Source: CALXVA01 sp944393025 (lineage in GTDB: Bacteria > Bacillota > Clostridia > TANB77 > CAG-508). From it: a stretch of 64,000 nucleotides of DNA. Both the position numbers and the translations under genes were made by a program. Every line of letters begins with the position of its first letter. The first letter of the stretch is position 1. A model generated the notes under the pieces. That model was not told where the DNA came from and made no database searches. It saw nothing but the letters and a program-made list of their open reading frames with translations. This document shows positions 16,951 to 24,237 of this stretch, piece by piece. Location: contig OZ007016.1 in assembly GCA_963931445.1 (NCBI GenBank), forward strand, positions 806,001 to 870,000, written 5' to 3'.

Positions 16951-18144
16951 ATGAACGAAATATTTGCAGATTTACATGTACATATAGGAAGAAGTGAAAA
17001 TGGAAAACCAATTAAAATAACTGCTGCTAAATCACTTAATTTTGCAAATATAGCAAAAGAATGTGCAGACAGAAAAGGAATAAATGTAGTAGGAATAATA
17101 GATTGTGCTTCACCTTATGTTATAGAAGATATAGAAAAATTTTTGAAAACAGGAGAAGCTTATGAAATAGAAGATGGTGGAATTATATATAAAGATAAAG
17201 TATGTATAATTTTAGGAAGTGAAATAGAAACTTCAGAAGTAAATGATGAAGGAAAAACTGGAAGTGCACATAATTTATGCTATTTTCCAAGTTTAAAAGA
17301 CATAAAAGCTTTCTCAAATGAAATGCAAAATCATATACATAATATTACACTTAGTTCACAAAGAGCAAATATATCTGCTTATGAATTAGTTGATATAGTG
17401 GAAAAATATAATGGAATATTAATTCCAGCACATGCATTTACACCACATAAAAGTTTTTATGGAAATTGTACAGATAGATTAAGTAAAATATTTAAAGAAA
17501 AATTTAATAAAATATTTGCAATAGAATTAGGGTTAAGTAGTGATACATATTTAGCAGATGAAATATCTGAATTAGAAACAAGAACATTTTTAACTAATTC
17601 TGATGCCCATTCTCTTCCAAAAATAGCAAGAGAATATAACAAAATGTTATTAGATGGAATAAGTTTTAAAGAAGTTGTACAAGCATTAAAAAATGAAAAT
17701 GGAAGAAAGATTTTGGCAAATTATGGATTAGATCCAAAACTTGGAAAATACCATAGAACATTTTGCGAAAAGTGTGGGAAACCAATTGAAGGAAAAGCAC
17801 CAGTAACAATTTGTCCAGATTGTGATAGTAGCAAAATTACAATGGGAGTTTTTGATAGAATAGAAGTAATTAAAGATAAAGAAAATACAAAAAGCCCAGA
17901 CTTTAGACCACCATATATATATCAAATACCACTTACTTTTATGCCAGGTATAGGAGGAAAAACAATAGATAAATTACTTGATACTTTTGAAACAGAAATG
18001 AATATACTTCATAAATTATCAGAAGATGATATAGAAGGAGTAGTTGGAGAAAAAATTGCAAAAAATATAATTTGTGCTAGAACTGGAGATATAAAAATAC
18101 AAGCAGGTGGAGGAGGAGTTTATGGCAAAATAATGGCAGGATAA
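16951..18144 (+). CDS. PHP-domain protein of the endonuclease Q family (YqxK-like)
   Basis: A 397-residue protein. The N-terminal PHP domain shows the metal-binding HxH start (FADLHVHIGRS), GIIDCASPYV, an EIET motif, PAHAFTP and the aspartate/histidine motif TNSDAHSL. A zinc ribbon follows (CEKCGKPIE ... CPDCDSS, about residues 272-294), then a helix-hairpin-helix-like C-terminus (FMPGIGGKTIDKLL). This is the layout of EndoQ, which nicks DNA 5' to deaminated bases and abasic sites. The neighbours SpoIIM and XerD match the yqxK-spoIIM-xerD region of Bacillus. Confidence 0.85.
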   Translation: MNEIFADLHVHIGRSENGKPIKITAAKSLNFANIAKECADRKGINVVGIIDCASPYVIEDIEKFLKTGEAYEIEDGGIIYKDKVCIILGSEIETSEVNDEGKTGSAHNLCYFPSLKDIKAFSNEMQNHIHNITLSSQRANISAYELVDIVEKYNGILIPAHAFTPHKSFYGNCTDRLSKIFKEKFNKIFAIELGLSSDTYLADEISELETRTFLTNSDAHSLPKIAREYNKMLLDGISFKEVVQALKNENGRKILANYGLDPKLGKYHRTFCEKCGKPIEGKAPVTICPDCDSSKITMGVFDRIEVIKDKENTKSPDFRPPYIYQIPLTFMPGIGGKTIDKLLDTFETEMNILHKLSEDDIEGVVGEKIAKNIICARTGDIKIQAGGGGVYGKIMAG

Positions 18145-18240
18145 TTCGATAAATTATATAAACTTCAAATTAAAATTAGTTCTAAATTTAATGTTATTGA
18201 ATAGATATTATGTATAAAAATAATGTTTAGGAGAAGGTAA

Positions 18241-18888
18241 ATGAGAGAAATACATAAAAGAAAAAGAAATAACATTAAAGAACTAATATTAAATCATATA
18301 TATGATAATATAAAAATATATTTATTTGTAATAATTATATTTATAATAGGAATTATTTTAGGTGTAGTTTTTACTAATAATATAACAGAAGAACAATATA
18401 TAGAAATTAAAGATTATATAACAAATTTTATAAACTCATTAAAACAAAATTATAATATAAATACGGTAAATCTTTTAAAAAAGACACTAACTAATAATAT
18501 AATTTTAAGTATTACTATGTGGCTTATAGGATCTACTGTAATAGGAATACCAATAGTTTTAGGAATTGTAATTTTTAGGGGATTTTGCATAGGGTATACA
18601 TTATCAGCAATTATTGCAGTATTAGGAGTACAAAAAGGACTATTGTTTATAATTACTACAATGCTTTTACAAAATATAATTTTTATACCAGTTATAATAT
18701 GTATGACAATTAGTTGTATAAAATTATATAAATCAATAATGAAAGATAAAAGAAAAGAAAATATAAAAATAGAAATTATAAAGCATACATTAGTATCTTT
18801 AATATTAAGTATATTTTTAATTTTAGAAGCACTTATTGAAACTTATATATCTACAAATCTTCTTATGTTAGTTATTAATATTTTTTAA
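18241..18888 (+). CDS. spoIIM: Stage II sporulation protein M
   Basis: A 215-residue polytopic membrane protein with hydrophobic segments at about residues 26-46, 86-112, 114-135, 140-165 and 183-205. The pattern WLIGSTVIGIPIVLGIVIFRG followed by YTLSAI is typical of SpoIIM (DUF95). In Bacillus, SpoIIM belongs to the SpoIIDMP peptidoglycan machine that drives engulfment of the forespore. It lies 96 bases after the EndoQ-like gene behind a GGAGAAGG site. This is one of the two sporulation markers in the window. Confidence 0.88.
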   Translation: MREIHKRKRNNIKELILNHIYDNIKIYLFVIIIFIIGIILGVVFTNNITEEQYIEIKDYITNFINSLKQNYNINTVNLLKKTLTNNIILSITMWLIGSTVIGIPIVLGIVIFRGFCIGYTLSAIIAVLGVQKGLLFIITTMLLQNIIFIPVIICMTISCIKLYKSIMKDKRKENIKIEIIKHTLVSLILSIFLILEALIETYISTNLLMLVINIF

Positions 18889-18932
18889 TTCTTCATATGC
18901 AACAAAAAAATTAAAAAATGTATAAAATTTGT

Positions 18933-18961
18933 TTGCATTTTACAAATATTTATGATATAAC
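18933..18961 (+). promoter_or_regulatory. Promoter of xerD
   Basis: TTGCAT (18933-18938), 17-base spacer, TATAAC (18956-18961), 52 bases upstream of the xerD start. Confidence 0.55.
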
Positions 18962-19013
18962 ATATACAATGTTTATGTAAATTATACAAATTAGATATTA
19001 ATAAAAAGGGGTA

Positions 19014-19904
19014 ATGACAAAGATGGAAAAACAAATTAAACAATTTTTGGATTTTTTACAAAATGAAAAAAAAGTATCAAATAATACACTACAATCATAT
19101 AGTAGAGATATTTATCAATATGAGAGTTACTTAAGTCAAAATCGTATAAATTACACAAAAGTAGATAATAAAAAGATACAAGAATATTTAAAACATTTAC
19201 AAGATTTAAATAAAAAAACATCTACAATATCAAGAAACTTAGCTTCAATTAGGTCTTTTTATCAATATCTAATTAGAATAAAGAAAATGAAATATGACCC
19301 AACAGAAAATATTCAATCACCTAAAATAGAAAAAAGAGTTCCTAGTGTATTAACAGCAGATGAAATAGAAACATTATTAAGTCAACCTAAAAATGTAGAC
19401 TTAAAAGGAACAAGAGATAAAGCTATGTTAGAAGTAGCCTATGCAACAGGAATGAGAGTAACAGAAATAATCTCATTAAATGTGGAGGATGTAAATTTAG
19501 AAGAAGGATTTATCTCATGTAAATCAGCTGTTAAACAAAGAAATATTCCTTTAGGTTCTATATCACTAGCAGCACTAAAAGAATATATAAAAAATGCTAG
19601 ACCTATAATGATAAAAAATGAAAATGAAAAATCACTTTTTGTTAATGTTAATGGTCAAAGATTAACAAGACAAGGATTTTGGAAAATAGTTAAATTTTAT
19701 AAAGAACAAGCACATATAACAAAAGATATAACACCACATATATTAAGACATTCATTTGCAACACATTTATTACAAAATGGAGCAGACTTAAAAGCTATAC
19801 AAACGATGCTTGGTCATTCTGATATTTCTTCAACACAAGTATATACACAATTCCAAGATGCAGGAATAAGAGATATATATAAAAGAACACACCCAAGAGC
19901 TTAA
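19014..19904 (+). CDS. xerD: Tyrosine recombinase XerD
   Basis: A 296-residue recombinase of standard Xer length. The N-terminal SAM-like domain occupies residues 1-90. Catalytic residues are visible as ATGMRVTE (Arg), SAVKQRNIP (Lys), HILRHSFATHLL (His-x-x-Arg), LGHSDISSTQVYTQF (His and the nucleophile Tyr). It resolves chromosome dimers at dif with XerC/FtsK. Its place after spoIIM matches the Bacillus order. The start at 19014 follows AAGGGG; an ATG 9 bases later is also possible. Confidence 0.95.
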   Translation: MTKMEKQIKQFLDFLQNEKKVSNNTLQSYSRDIYQYESYLSQNRINYTKVDNKKIQEYLKHLQDLNKKTSTISRNLASIRSFYQYLIRIKKMKYDPTENIQSPKIEKRVPSVLTADEIETLLSQPKNVDLKGTRDKAMLEVAYATGMRVTEIISLNVEDVNLEEGFISCKSAVKQRNIPLGSISLAALKEYIKNARPIMIKNENEKSLFVNVNGQRLTRQGFWKIVKFYKEQAHITKDITPHILRHSFATHLLQNGADLKAIQTMLGHSDISSTQVYTQFQDAGIRDIYKRTHPRA

Positions 19905-19934
19905 AGAAAAATAAATTTATTATAAGAATATAAG

Positions 19935-19960
19935 CAAAACAACTAATTATAGTTGTTTTG
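19935..19960 (+). terminator. Rho-independent terminator of xerD
   Basis: An 11-bp stem CAAAACAACTA / TAGTTGTTTTG with a 4-base loop, followed by TTTTTCTTTT. Confidence 0.88.
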
Positions 19961-19974
19961 TTTTTCTTTTGTTT

Positions 19975-20265
19975 CTTATTGTATAGGAAAAATCGACTTT
20001 TTATTTAAAATTTCAGTATTTTTAATGATTTTTGCTATACAACAAGGTTAGGCATCCTTAGACTGTCCGAGCGAAGCGAGTGACATGTATTTCGCACTTG
20101 CTCTAGAGGCATACTTGGCGAAATGCCTTTCTTATTGTATAGGAAAAATCGACTTTTTACTTGATATTTCAGTATTCCTAACGATTTTTGCTATACAACA
20201 AGGTTAAGTTTCCTTAGGCTGTGCATATTTGCGAAGCAAAATGCACATGTGGCGAAGCCACTTTT
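19975..20265 (+). repeat. Two further hairpin repeat units
   Basis: Unit 19975-20130 and unit 20131-20265 share the outer inverted repeat (TTGTATAGGAAAAATCG ... CGATTTTTGCTATACAA) with the polA-side copies. The second keeps the GCGAAGC-capped hairpins exactly. In the first the inner hairpins have different stems (CGAGCGAAGCGAG; AGGCAT...ATGCCT), so structure is kept while sequence changes. The block fills the gap between xerD and the IS30-type element. Confidence 0.9.
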
Positions 20266-20423
20266 CTTATACTATAAATTTATTAAATATTTAGCTTTAT
20301 ATATTATTTATAATTTGAAAATTTTATACAGTAACTTTATGGTGAAAAATTCAAGTTAAATAAAAAGTTAAATGCACGATTAACATAAGAATAATGCATT
20401 TAGTCATAGACAAGCAGGAATAA

Positions 20424-20499
20424 ATTGTCAATGAAAGAAATGTATAAAAAGAGCAAGCTCCTTGCCCAACTTCTTTATGCCATTTCTGTAATTGACAAT
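20424..20499. other. Long nested hairpin (possible structured RNA)
   Basis: Nested complementary arms ATTGTCAAT (20424-20432) / ATTGACAAT (20491-20499) and AGAAATG (20436-20442) / CATTTCT (20481-20487) enclose an inner GCAAG/CTTGC element. It sits in the otherwise empty stretch 20266-20540. It could be a structured transcript or the subterminal structure of the neighbouring mobile element. Confidence 0.45.
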
Positions 20500-20527
20500 A
20501 AAAAATATATATTAAAATGTTGAAGGG

Positions 20528-20569
20528 CGGTTAGCACAATTTGTGTTAACCGCCTAAAAAAGGTATAAT
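20528..20569 (+). promoter_or_regulatory. Transposase promoter overlapped by a strong hairpin
   Basis: TTGTGT (20541-20546), 17-base spacer, TATAAT (20564-20569). The -35 box lies in the 3' arm of a strong hairpin, GGCGGTTA ... TAACCGCC with inner CACA/TGTG (about 20526-20555). The promoter ends one base before the 19-bp terminal repeat of the IS30-type element. Confidence 0.6.
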
Positions 20570-20605
20570 ATATATGTCTGCTTGTTGTTTGTTGGGAGGG
20601 AATTA

Positions 20606-21880
20606 ATGGAAACAGAACATATACCTAATAAACATCTAACATATGAGGAAAGAAATTTCATAGAAATAGGATTAAATAACGGAAGAAATTTTGCAGAAAT
20701 AGCTAAAGATATAAATAAAGATAGAACTACAGTAATGAGAGAAGTCCAAAAAAGAAAATTCCGAAAGAATCCAAGTAAATTCAACAACAGAGGAAGCTTA
20801 TGTAAAAGCAGATATGAATGCAACAGATTTGATTGTGATAAAAAGAAGGAATGTTATGAAGAAGATATTTGCTACAAATTAACAGGAGCCCCATATGTAT
20901 GCAACGCATGTGAACAAAAGCATAAATGTAGAAAAATAAAATATTACTACTATGCAAAATTTGCAAATGATGAATATAGTGAGAATTTACGAACATCGAG
21001 ATATGGAATCAATCAAACAAAAGAAGATATATATGATTTAGATAAACTAATAACACCATTGATAAAGGAAAAACATCAAAGTATAAGTCATATATATGCA
21101 AACCACCCAGATGAAATAACATTTTCAAGAGCGACAATGTATAACTATGTAGATTTAGGAGTGTTTTCATTTAAAAATATAGATTTACCAAGGAAAGTGA
21201 AATATAAGAAGAGAAAAGAGAGTAAGAAACAGCGAATAAGAAGAGAAACAGCAATACGAAAAGGAAGAACATATGAAGATTTTAAAGAATATATAGGAAA
21301 ACATCCAGACAGTTCGATAGTAGAAATGGATACAGTAGAAGGAATAAAAGGTGGAAAGGTATTTTTAACACTGTTAATAATACAAAGTAAATTAATGTTA
21401 ATATATTTACTAGAACAAAAGACGATGGAGTGCGTAACCAAAGCAATAACTAGAATAAAAGAAATATTAGGAATAGAGACATTTAAGAAAGTATTTGAAG
21501 TAATACTAACAGATAATGGACCGGAATTTTTTAATCCGCTAAGTATAGAAGAAGATGAAAAGACAGGAGAAATAATAAGTCATGTATTTTACTGTGACCC
21601 AGAAGCATCATGGCAAAAAGGGGCAATAGAAAAAAATCATGAATACATAAGATATGTGCTACCAAAAGGGACATCGTTTAATGAGTTAACACAAGAGAAA
21701 GTTAATATATTAATGAGTAATATAAATAGTACGAGTAGAGATATATTAAACGGAATGACACCATATGATGCTACTCTAACGATTTTAACAAAAGAACAAA
21801 TGGAAAAATTAGGAACAATAAAAATAGAAGCAGATGAAGTAAGTTTATCACCAAGCCTAATGAAAGAAGGTGATAAATAA
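20606..21880 (+). CDS. IS30-family transposase
   Basis: A 424-residue transposase starting at ATG 20606 behind GGGAGGG. The N-terminal HTH (YEERNFIEIGLNNGRNFAEI, then AKDINKDRTTVMREV) is of the IS30 type. A Cys-rich insert follows (CKSRYECNRFDCDKKKEC ... CYKLTGAPYVCNACEQKHKC), likely zinc-binding and common in clostridial IS30 members. The DDE catalytic core has VEMDTVEG, ILTDNGPEF and WQKGAIEKNHEYIRYVLPKG. All three acidic residues are present, so it should be active. Its stop overlaps the next ORF (TAATG). Confidence 0.93.
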   Translation: METEHIPNKHLTYEERNFIEIGLNNGRNFAEIAKDINKDRTTVMREVQKRKFRKNPSKFNNRGSLCKSRYECNRFDCDKKKECYEEDICYKLTGAPYVCNACEQKHKCRKIKYYYYAKFANDEYSENLRTSRYGINQTKEDIYDLDKLITPLIKEKHQSISHIYANHPDEITFSRATMYNYVDLGVFSFKNIDLPRKVKYKKRKESKKQRIRRETAIRKGRTYEDFKEYIGKHPDSSIVEMDTVEGIKGGKVFLTLLIIQSKLMLIYLLEQKTMECVTKAITRIKEILGIETFKKVFEVILTDNGPEFFNPLSIEEDEKTGEIISHVFYCDPEASWQKGAIEKNHEYIRYVLPKGTSFNELTQEKVNILMSNINSTSRDILNGMTPYDATLTILTKEQMEKLGTIKIEADEVSLSPSLMKEGDK

Positions 21881-22083
21881 TGGAATATAATAACTTTTTC
21901 AAATGGGTAGAATCAGTATATAGAATAGACATAACAAAAAATCTCCAAAATACAATAAAAGAGCATTTTGGAGACGACCTAAATATCTACACTGACCAAG
22001 ACTTGTATGAACAGTCTCGAAAAATCATACAAGATTATAAAAGTCAGTACTACTACCGTAGAAAATACTGGTTTGATGAGTAG
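21880..22083 (+). CDS. Small accessory ORF of the IS30-type element (67 aa)
   Basis: Starts at the last base of the transposase stop (TAATG), a sign of translational coupling by re-initiation. The 67-residue acidic/aromatic protein (FKWVESVYRIDITKNL ... YKSQYYYRRKYWFDE) has no family I recognise. IS30 elements normally carry one ORF, so this may be a transposition accessory or regulatory protein. It ends 23 bases before the right terminal repeat and is thus inside the element. Confidence 0.65.
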   Translation: MEYNNFFKWVESVYRIDITKNLQNTIKEHFGDDLNIYTDQDLYEQSRKIIQDYKSQYYYRRKYWFDE

Positions 22084-22125
22084 TATTTTCTAGGTTCAAA
22101 AAAATTAACAACAAGCAGACATATA

Positions 22126-22665
22126 ACTAAATAAGTAAAAATAGCAAAAGTGCATTTTAGTGTGGATTTTTAAAAAACTAAATGAATTTTTGCTGTTTGT
22201 CATGCCTAAAAATAAAAATAATTTTTTTGAAACTAATATAATTATACCAAAAATAAACAAAAAATGGAATAGTAAACGCAAAAAAAGCCATGAAATCGTG
22301 CATTTAATTGTGGACATAAGTTGTTTAGTAGTAAAGTGTGCATTTCAAATTAGATTCAACCGGTGAAAAATTCAATATCTTAATTTCATATTTCTATTGA
22401 CAAAAAATAAAAGCTTGAGGTAAAATAAAAATGACCAAAAAAAGGAAACTAAAAAGTACCAAAAAGGTACAAAAAAATTTAAGGTGATTTGAAACTTAGA
22501 AGTACAAAAAATGTGCAAAAAGGTACTTTTTAAGTTTTAAAAACAGGTCAATAAAATAAATGAGAAAAGAACAAAATAAAACAAAAAGAAAAAGCAAAAT
22601 GAATGAAAAGTAAAAAAGAAGGCAATATTAAAATTGTAAAATAAACAAAAGAAAGGAGAAAAGAA
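22126..22665 (+). other. Intergenic region upstream of the pilin-like gene
   Basis: About 540 bases without a convincing gene. It contains the outer repeats of the IS30 region (22294-22307, 22362-22375) and a promoter TTGACA (22397-22402) - 18 bases - TAAAAT (22421-22426). An 18-codon basic open frame at 22431 (MTKKRKLKSTKKVQKNLR) lacks a good ribosome site. A hairpin AAACTTAGAAGTAC ... GTACTTTTTAAGTTT (22492-22537) could attenuate transcription of the surface protein gene. Confidence 0.5.
22397..22426 (+). promoter_or_regulatory. Promoter for the pilin-like/FGE gene
   Basis: Consensus TTGACA, 18-base spacer and TAAAAT. It leaves a leader of about 230 bases with a hairpin (22492-22537), suggesting regulation in the 5' leader. 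Confidence 0.55.
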
Positions 22666-23913
22666 ATGAGTAAAAATAAAAAGTTTCAAAAGAATTTAAA
22701 ACAAGAAAGAGGGATAACCTTAATTGCGTTAGTAATAACAATAGTGATATTAATCATATTAGCAACAATAGCAATAAGAGGAGCATTTGAAGATAATGGG
22801 TTAGTAGGATGGGCAAAAGAAGCAAAAGATAGAACAGAGCAGGGAGAAGTAAAAGAAGACCAAACAATGGCAAATTTAGATGCATATATAACAGAGCAAA
22901 CAAAAGAGCCAGAACCACCACCAAGTACAGTAACAGACGCAAAGAATAATAGTTATGTATTTACAACAAAAACACCAATAAAAGATGAAAAAAATAATAC
23001 AATAATGGTTCCAGGAGGATTTAAAATAGCGGAAGATTCAGGAGATACTGTACAACAAGGAATAGTAATAGAAGATGTAAATGCATCTAATGATGCAAAT
23101 GTGCAGGGAAGTCAATATGTGTGGATACCAGTAGGAACATTTACAAAAGATGATGGAAGTACAAGCGGGCAAATAAAATTAGGAAGATATACATTTGATG
23201 AATCTACAGGAACACCAACGCTAAAGCAAGATGCAGTAAATTATACACAAAGTGTAGTAATTGAATCATATCATTCAGAATTATCAACATATAGACAAGG
23301 AACTGTAAGTGATGGATTAGATGGCTTAAATGCAACAGCAAAAGATTTAAAAGGATTTATAGATAGTGTAAATACAAATGGAGGATATTATATAGGAAGA
23401 TATGAGGCAAGTTATGCAAGCGGAAGTAGTACAGCAAATTATAAAGCAGCATCAAAAATATCTAATAGTTATTCTGGAAGTATGTCATATACACAAGGAA
23501 GATTGTGGAACTATATAACTCAGATTGATGCATCAAAAGTTGCAATAAATACTTATGAAGGAAGTAGTGTAAAAAGTGATTTAATAAATAGTTATGCATG
23601 GGATACAGCAATAGTGTATATACAAGAGGCAGGAAATACAAATTATGCAAATCAAGATGGAAAATCAATAAACACTAGTTTAGCAAATACAGGAGCAAAT
23701 GGAGATGAAGTATGTAAAATAAATGATATGGCATCAAATGTAATAGAATGGACTACAGAATATTCAAGTTACACTTACAGCAGTAATGCTTACCCATGTA
23801 CTAATAGAGGAGGCTTTTACAACATCAGTAGCGGTTACACGGCTTACCGTACCCCCAGCAATGAGACTGACAGTGACAACCTCATCGGCTTCCGTCTCAG
23901 CTTGTATTTGTAG
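22666..23913 (+). CDS. Pilin-like surface protein with C-terminal FGE/C-type-lectin-like fold; candidate DGR target
   Basis: A 415-residue protein behind GAAAGGAG. The N-terminus is a type IV prepilin-like signal: ERG then ITLIALVITIVILIILATI, followed by an amphipathic helix (GLVGWAKEAKDRTEQGEVKE); the usual Glu5 is absent. The C-terminal half resembles formylglycine-generating-enzyme/C-type-lectin folds (YVWIPVGTF, GGYYIGRYEASYA, GDEVCKINDMASNVIEWT, then NRGGFYN ... IGFRLSLYL). Proteins ending this way are frequent targets of diversity-generating retroelements. Codon use changes sharply in the last 150 bases from A/T-ending to C-ending codons (TAC, AAC, ATC, AGC, GAC), as expected of a sequence copied from a template repeat. 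No reverse transcriptase lies in the window. It is probably displayed on the cell surface and may bind variable ligands. Confidence 0.8.
   Translation: MSKNKKFQKNLKQERGITLIALVITIVILIILATIAIRGAFEDNGLVGWAKEAKDRTEQGEVKEDQTMANLDAYITEQTKEPEPPPSTVTDAKNNSYVFTTKTPIKDEKNNTIMVPGGFKIAEDSGDTVQQGIVIEDVNASNDANVQGSQYVWIPVGTFTKDDGSTSGQIKLGRYTFDESTGTPTLKQDAVNYTQSVVIESYHSELSTYRQGTVSDGLDGLNATAKDLKGFIDSVNTNGGYYIGRYEASYASGSSTANYKAASKISNSYSGSMSYTQGRLWNYITQIDASKVAINTYEGSSVKSDLINSYAWDTAIVYIQEAGNTNYANQDGKSINTSLANTGANGDEVCKINDMASNVIEWTTEYSSYTYSSNAYPCTNRGGFYNISSGYTAYRTPSNETDSDNLIGFRLSLYL
23765..23913 (+). other. Candidate DGR variable region (VR)
   Basis: The last 50 codons of the FGE-type gene. Codons such as TAC, AAC, ATC, AGC, ACC, GAC, CTC, GGC and TTC cluster here, whereas the rest of the gene uses A- or T-ending codons. 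The end GGCTTCCGTCTCAGC encodes GFRLS, the kind of invariant GC-rich end that acts as the initiation of mutagenic homing in known DGRs. A GTGGCTTCGCCAC hairpin follows about 44 bases after the stop. The left edge is approximate. Confidence 0.6.
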
Positions 23914-23953
23914 AACTGAATGCTGATAGAAAGGTAGAGTAAAAAGAATAAGA

Positions 23954-24035
23954 AAAGTGGCTTCGCCACATGTGAACCCAAATTATTAGACAAAAAGTTT
24001 AATAAGGAGGGTTTATTTTTATGGCAAACTATTAA
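23954..24035 (+). other. Inverted repeat fragment and four-codon mini-ORF
   Basis: 23954-23975 is the inverse complement of the last hairpin of the GCGAAGC repeats (AAAAGTGGCTTCGCCACATG). Behind a strong AAGGAGGG site, ATG 24021 starts a frame of only four codons (M-A-N-Y-stop). The strong site and immediate stop suggest the 5' end of a truncated gene or a leader mini-ORF. Confidence 0.45.
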
Positions 24036-24044
24036 AATACAATT

Positions 24045-24082
24045 AAATTCTATTTACTTTTATTTGAATAGAATTTACTTTT
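24045..24082 (+). terminator. Hairpin terminator
   Basis: Stem AAATTCTATT (24045-24054) / AATAGAATTT (24067-24076) followed by ACTTTTTAA. It separates the surface-protein locus from rny. Confidence 0.65.
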
Positions 24083-24126
24083 TAATTTACAACAGTAACT
24101 TTATGTTATAGATTTAAAAAAAACAC

Positions 24127-24155
24127 TTGACATAAATGGCTAATAAATATAAAAT
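24127..24155 (+). promoter_or_regulatory. Promoter of rny
   Basis: TTGACA (24127-24132), 17-base spacer, TAAAAT (24150-24155), about 80 bases before the rny start. Confidence 0.7.
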
Positions 24156-24237
24156 ATATATGTGGATGAAAATATATTTTAAAAATTAGATATATTTATT
24201 GTACATTGAAAATTTAATAGAAAGAGGTGTAATTATT

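Larger units (their letters stand above)
20571..22125 (+). mobile_element. IS30-type insertion element with two ORFs
   Basis: A perfect 19-bp inverted repeat (TATATGTCTGCTTGTTGTT at 20571-20589 and its complement at 22107-22125) flanks an IS30-family transposase and a coupled 67-aa ORF. No obvious short target duplication is seen. A 14-bp direct repeat GGTGAAAAATTCAA (20341-20354 and 22362-22375) and a 14-bp inverted repeat (20368-20381, 22294-22307) lie further out, so the mobile unit may be larger than the 19-bp repeats suggest. Confidence 0.8.

Noticed and set aside
22666..23913. Active sulfatase-modifying (formylglycine-generating) enzyme
   Set aside because: The protein has a prepilin-like anchor and no sulfatase neighbour; the FGE fold is also used as a ligand-binding scaffold, and the end shows a DGR-like pattern.
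23914..24237. DGR template repeat or accessory gene next to the variable region
   Set aside because: No near-copy of the variable region and no reverse transcriptase or Avd-like gene is present here or elsewhere in the window.
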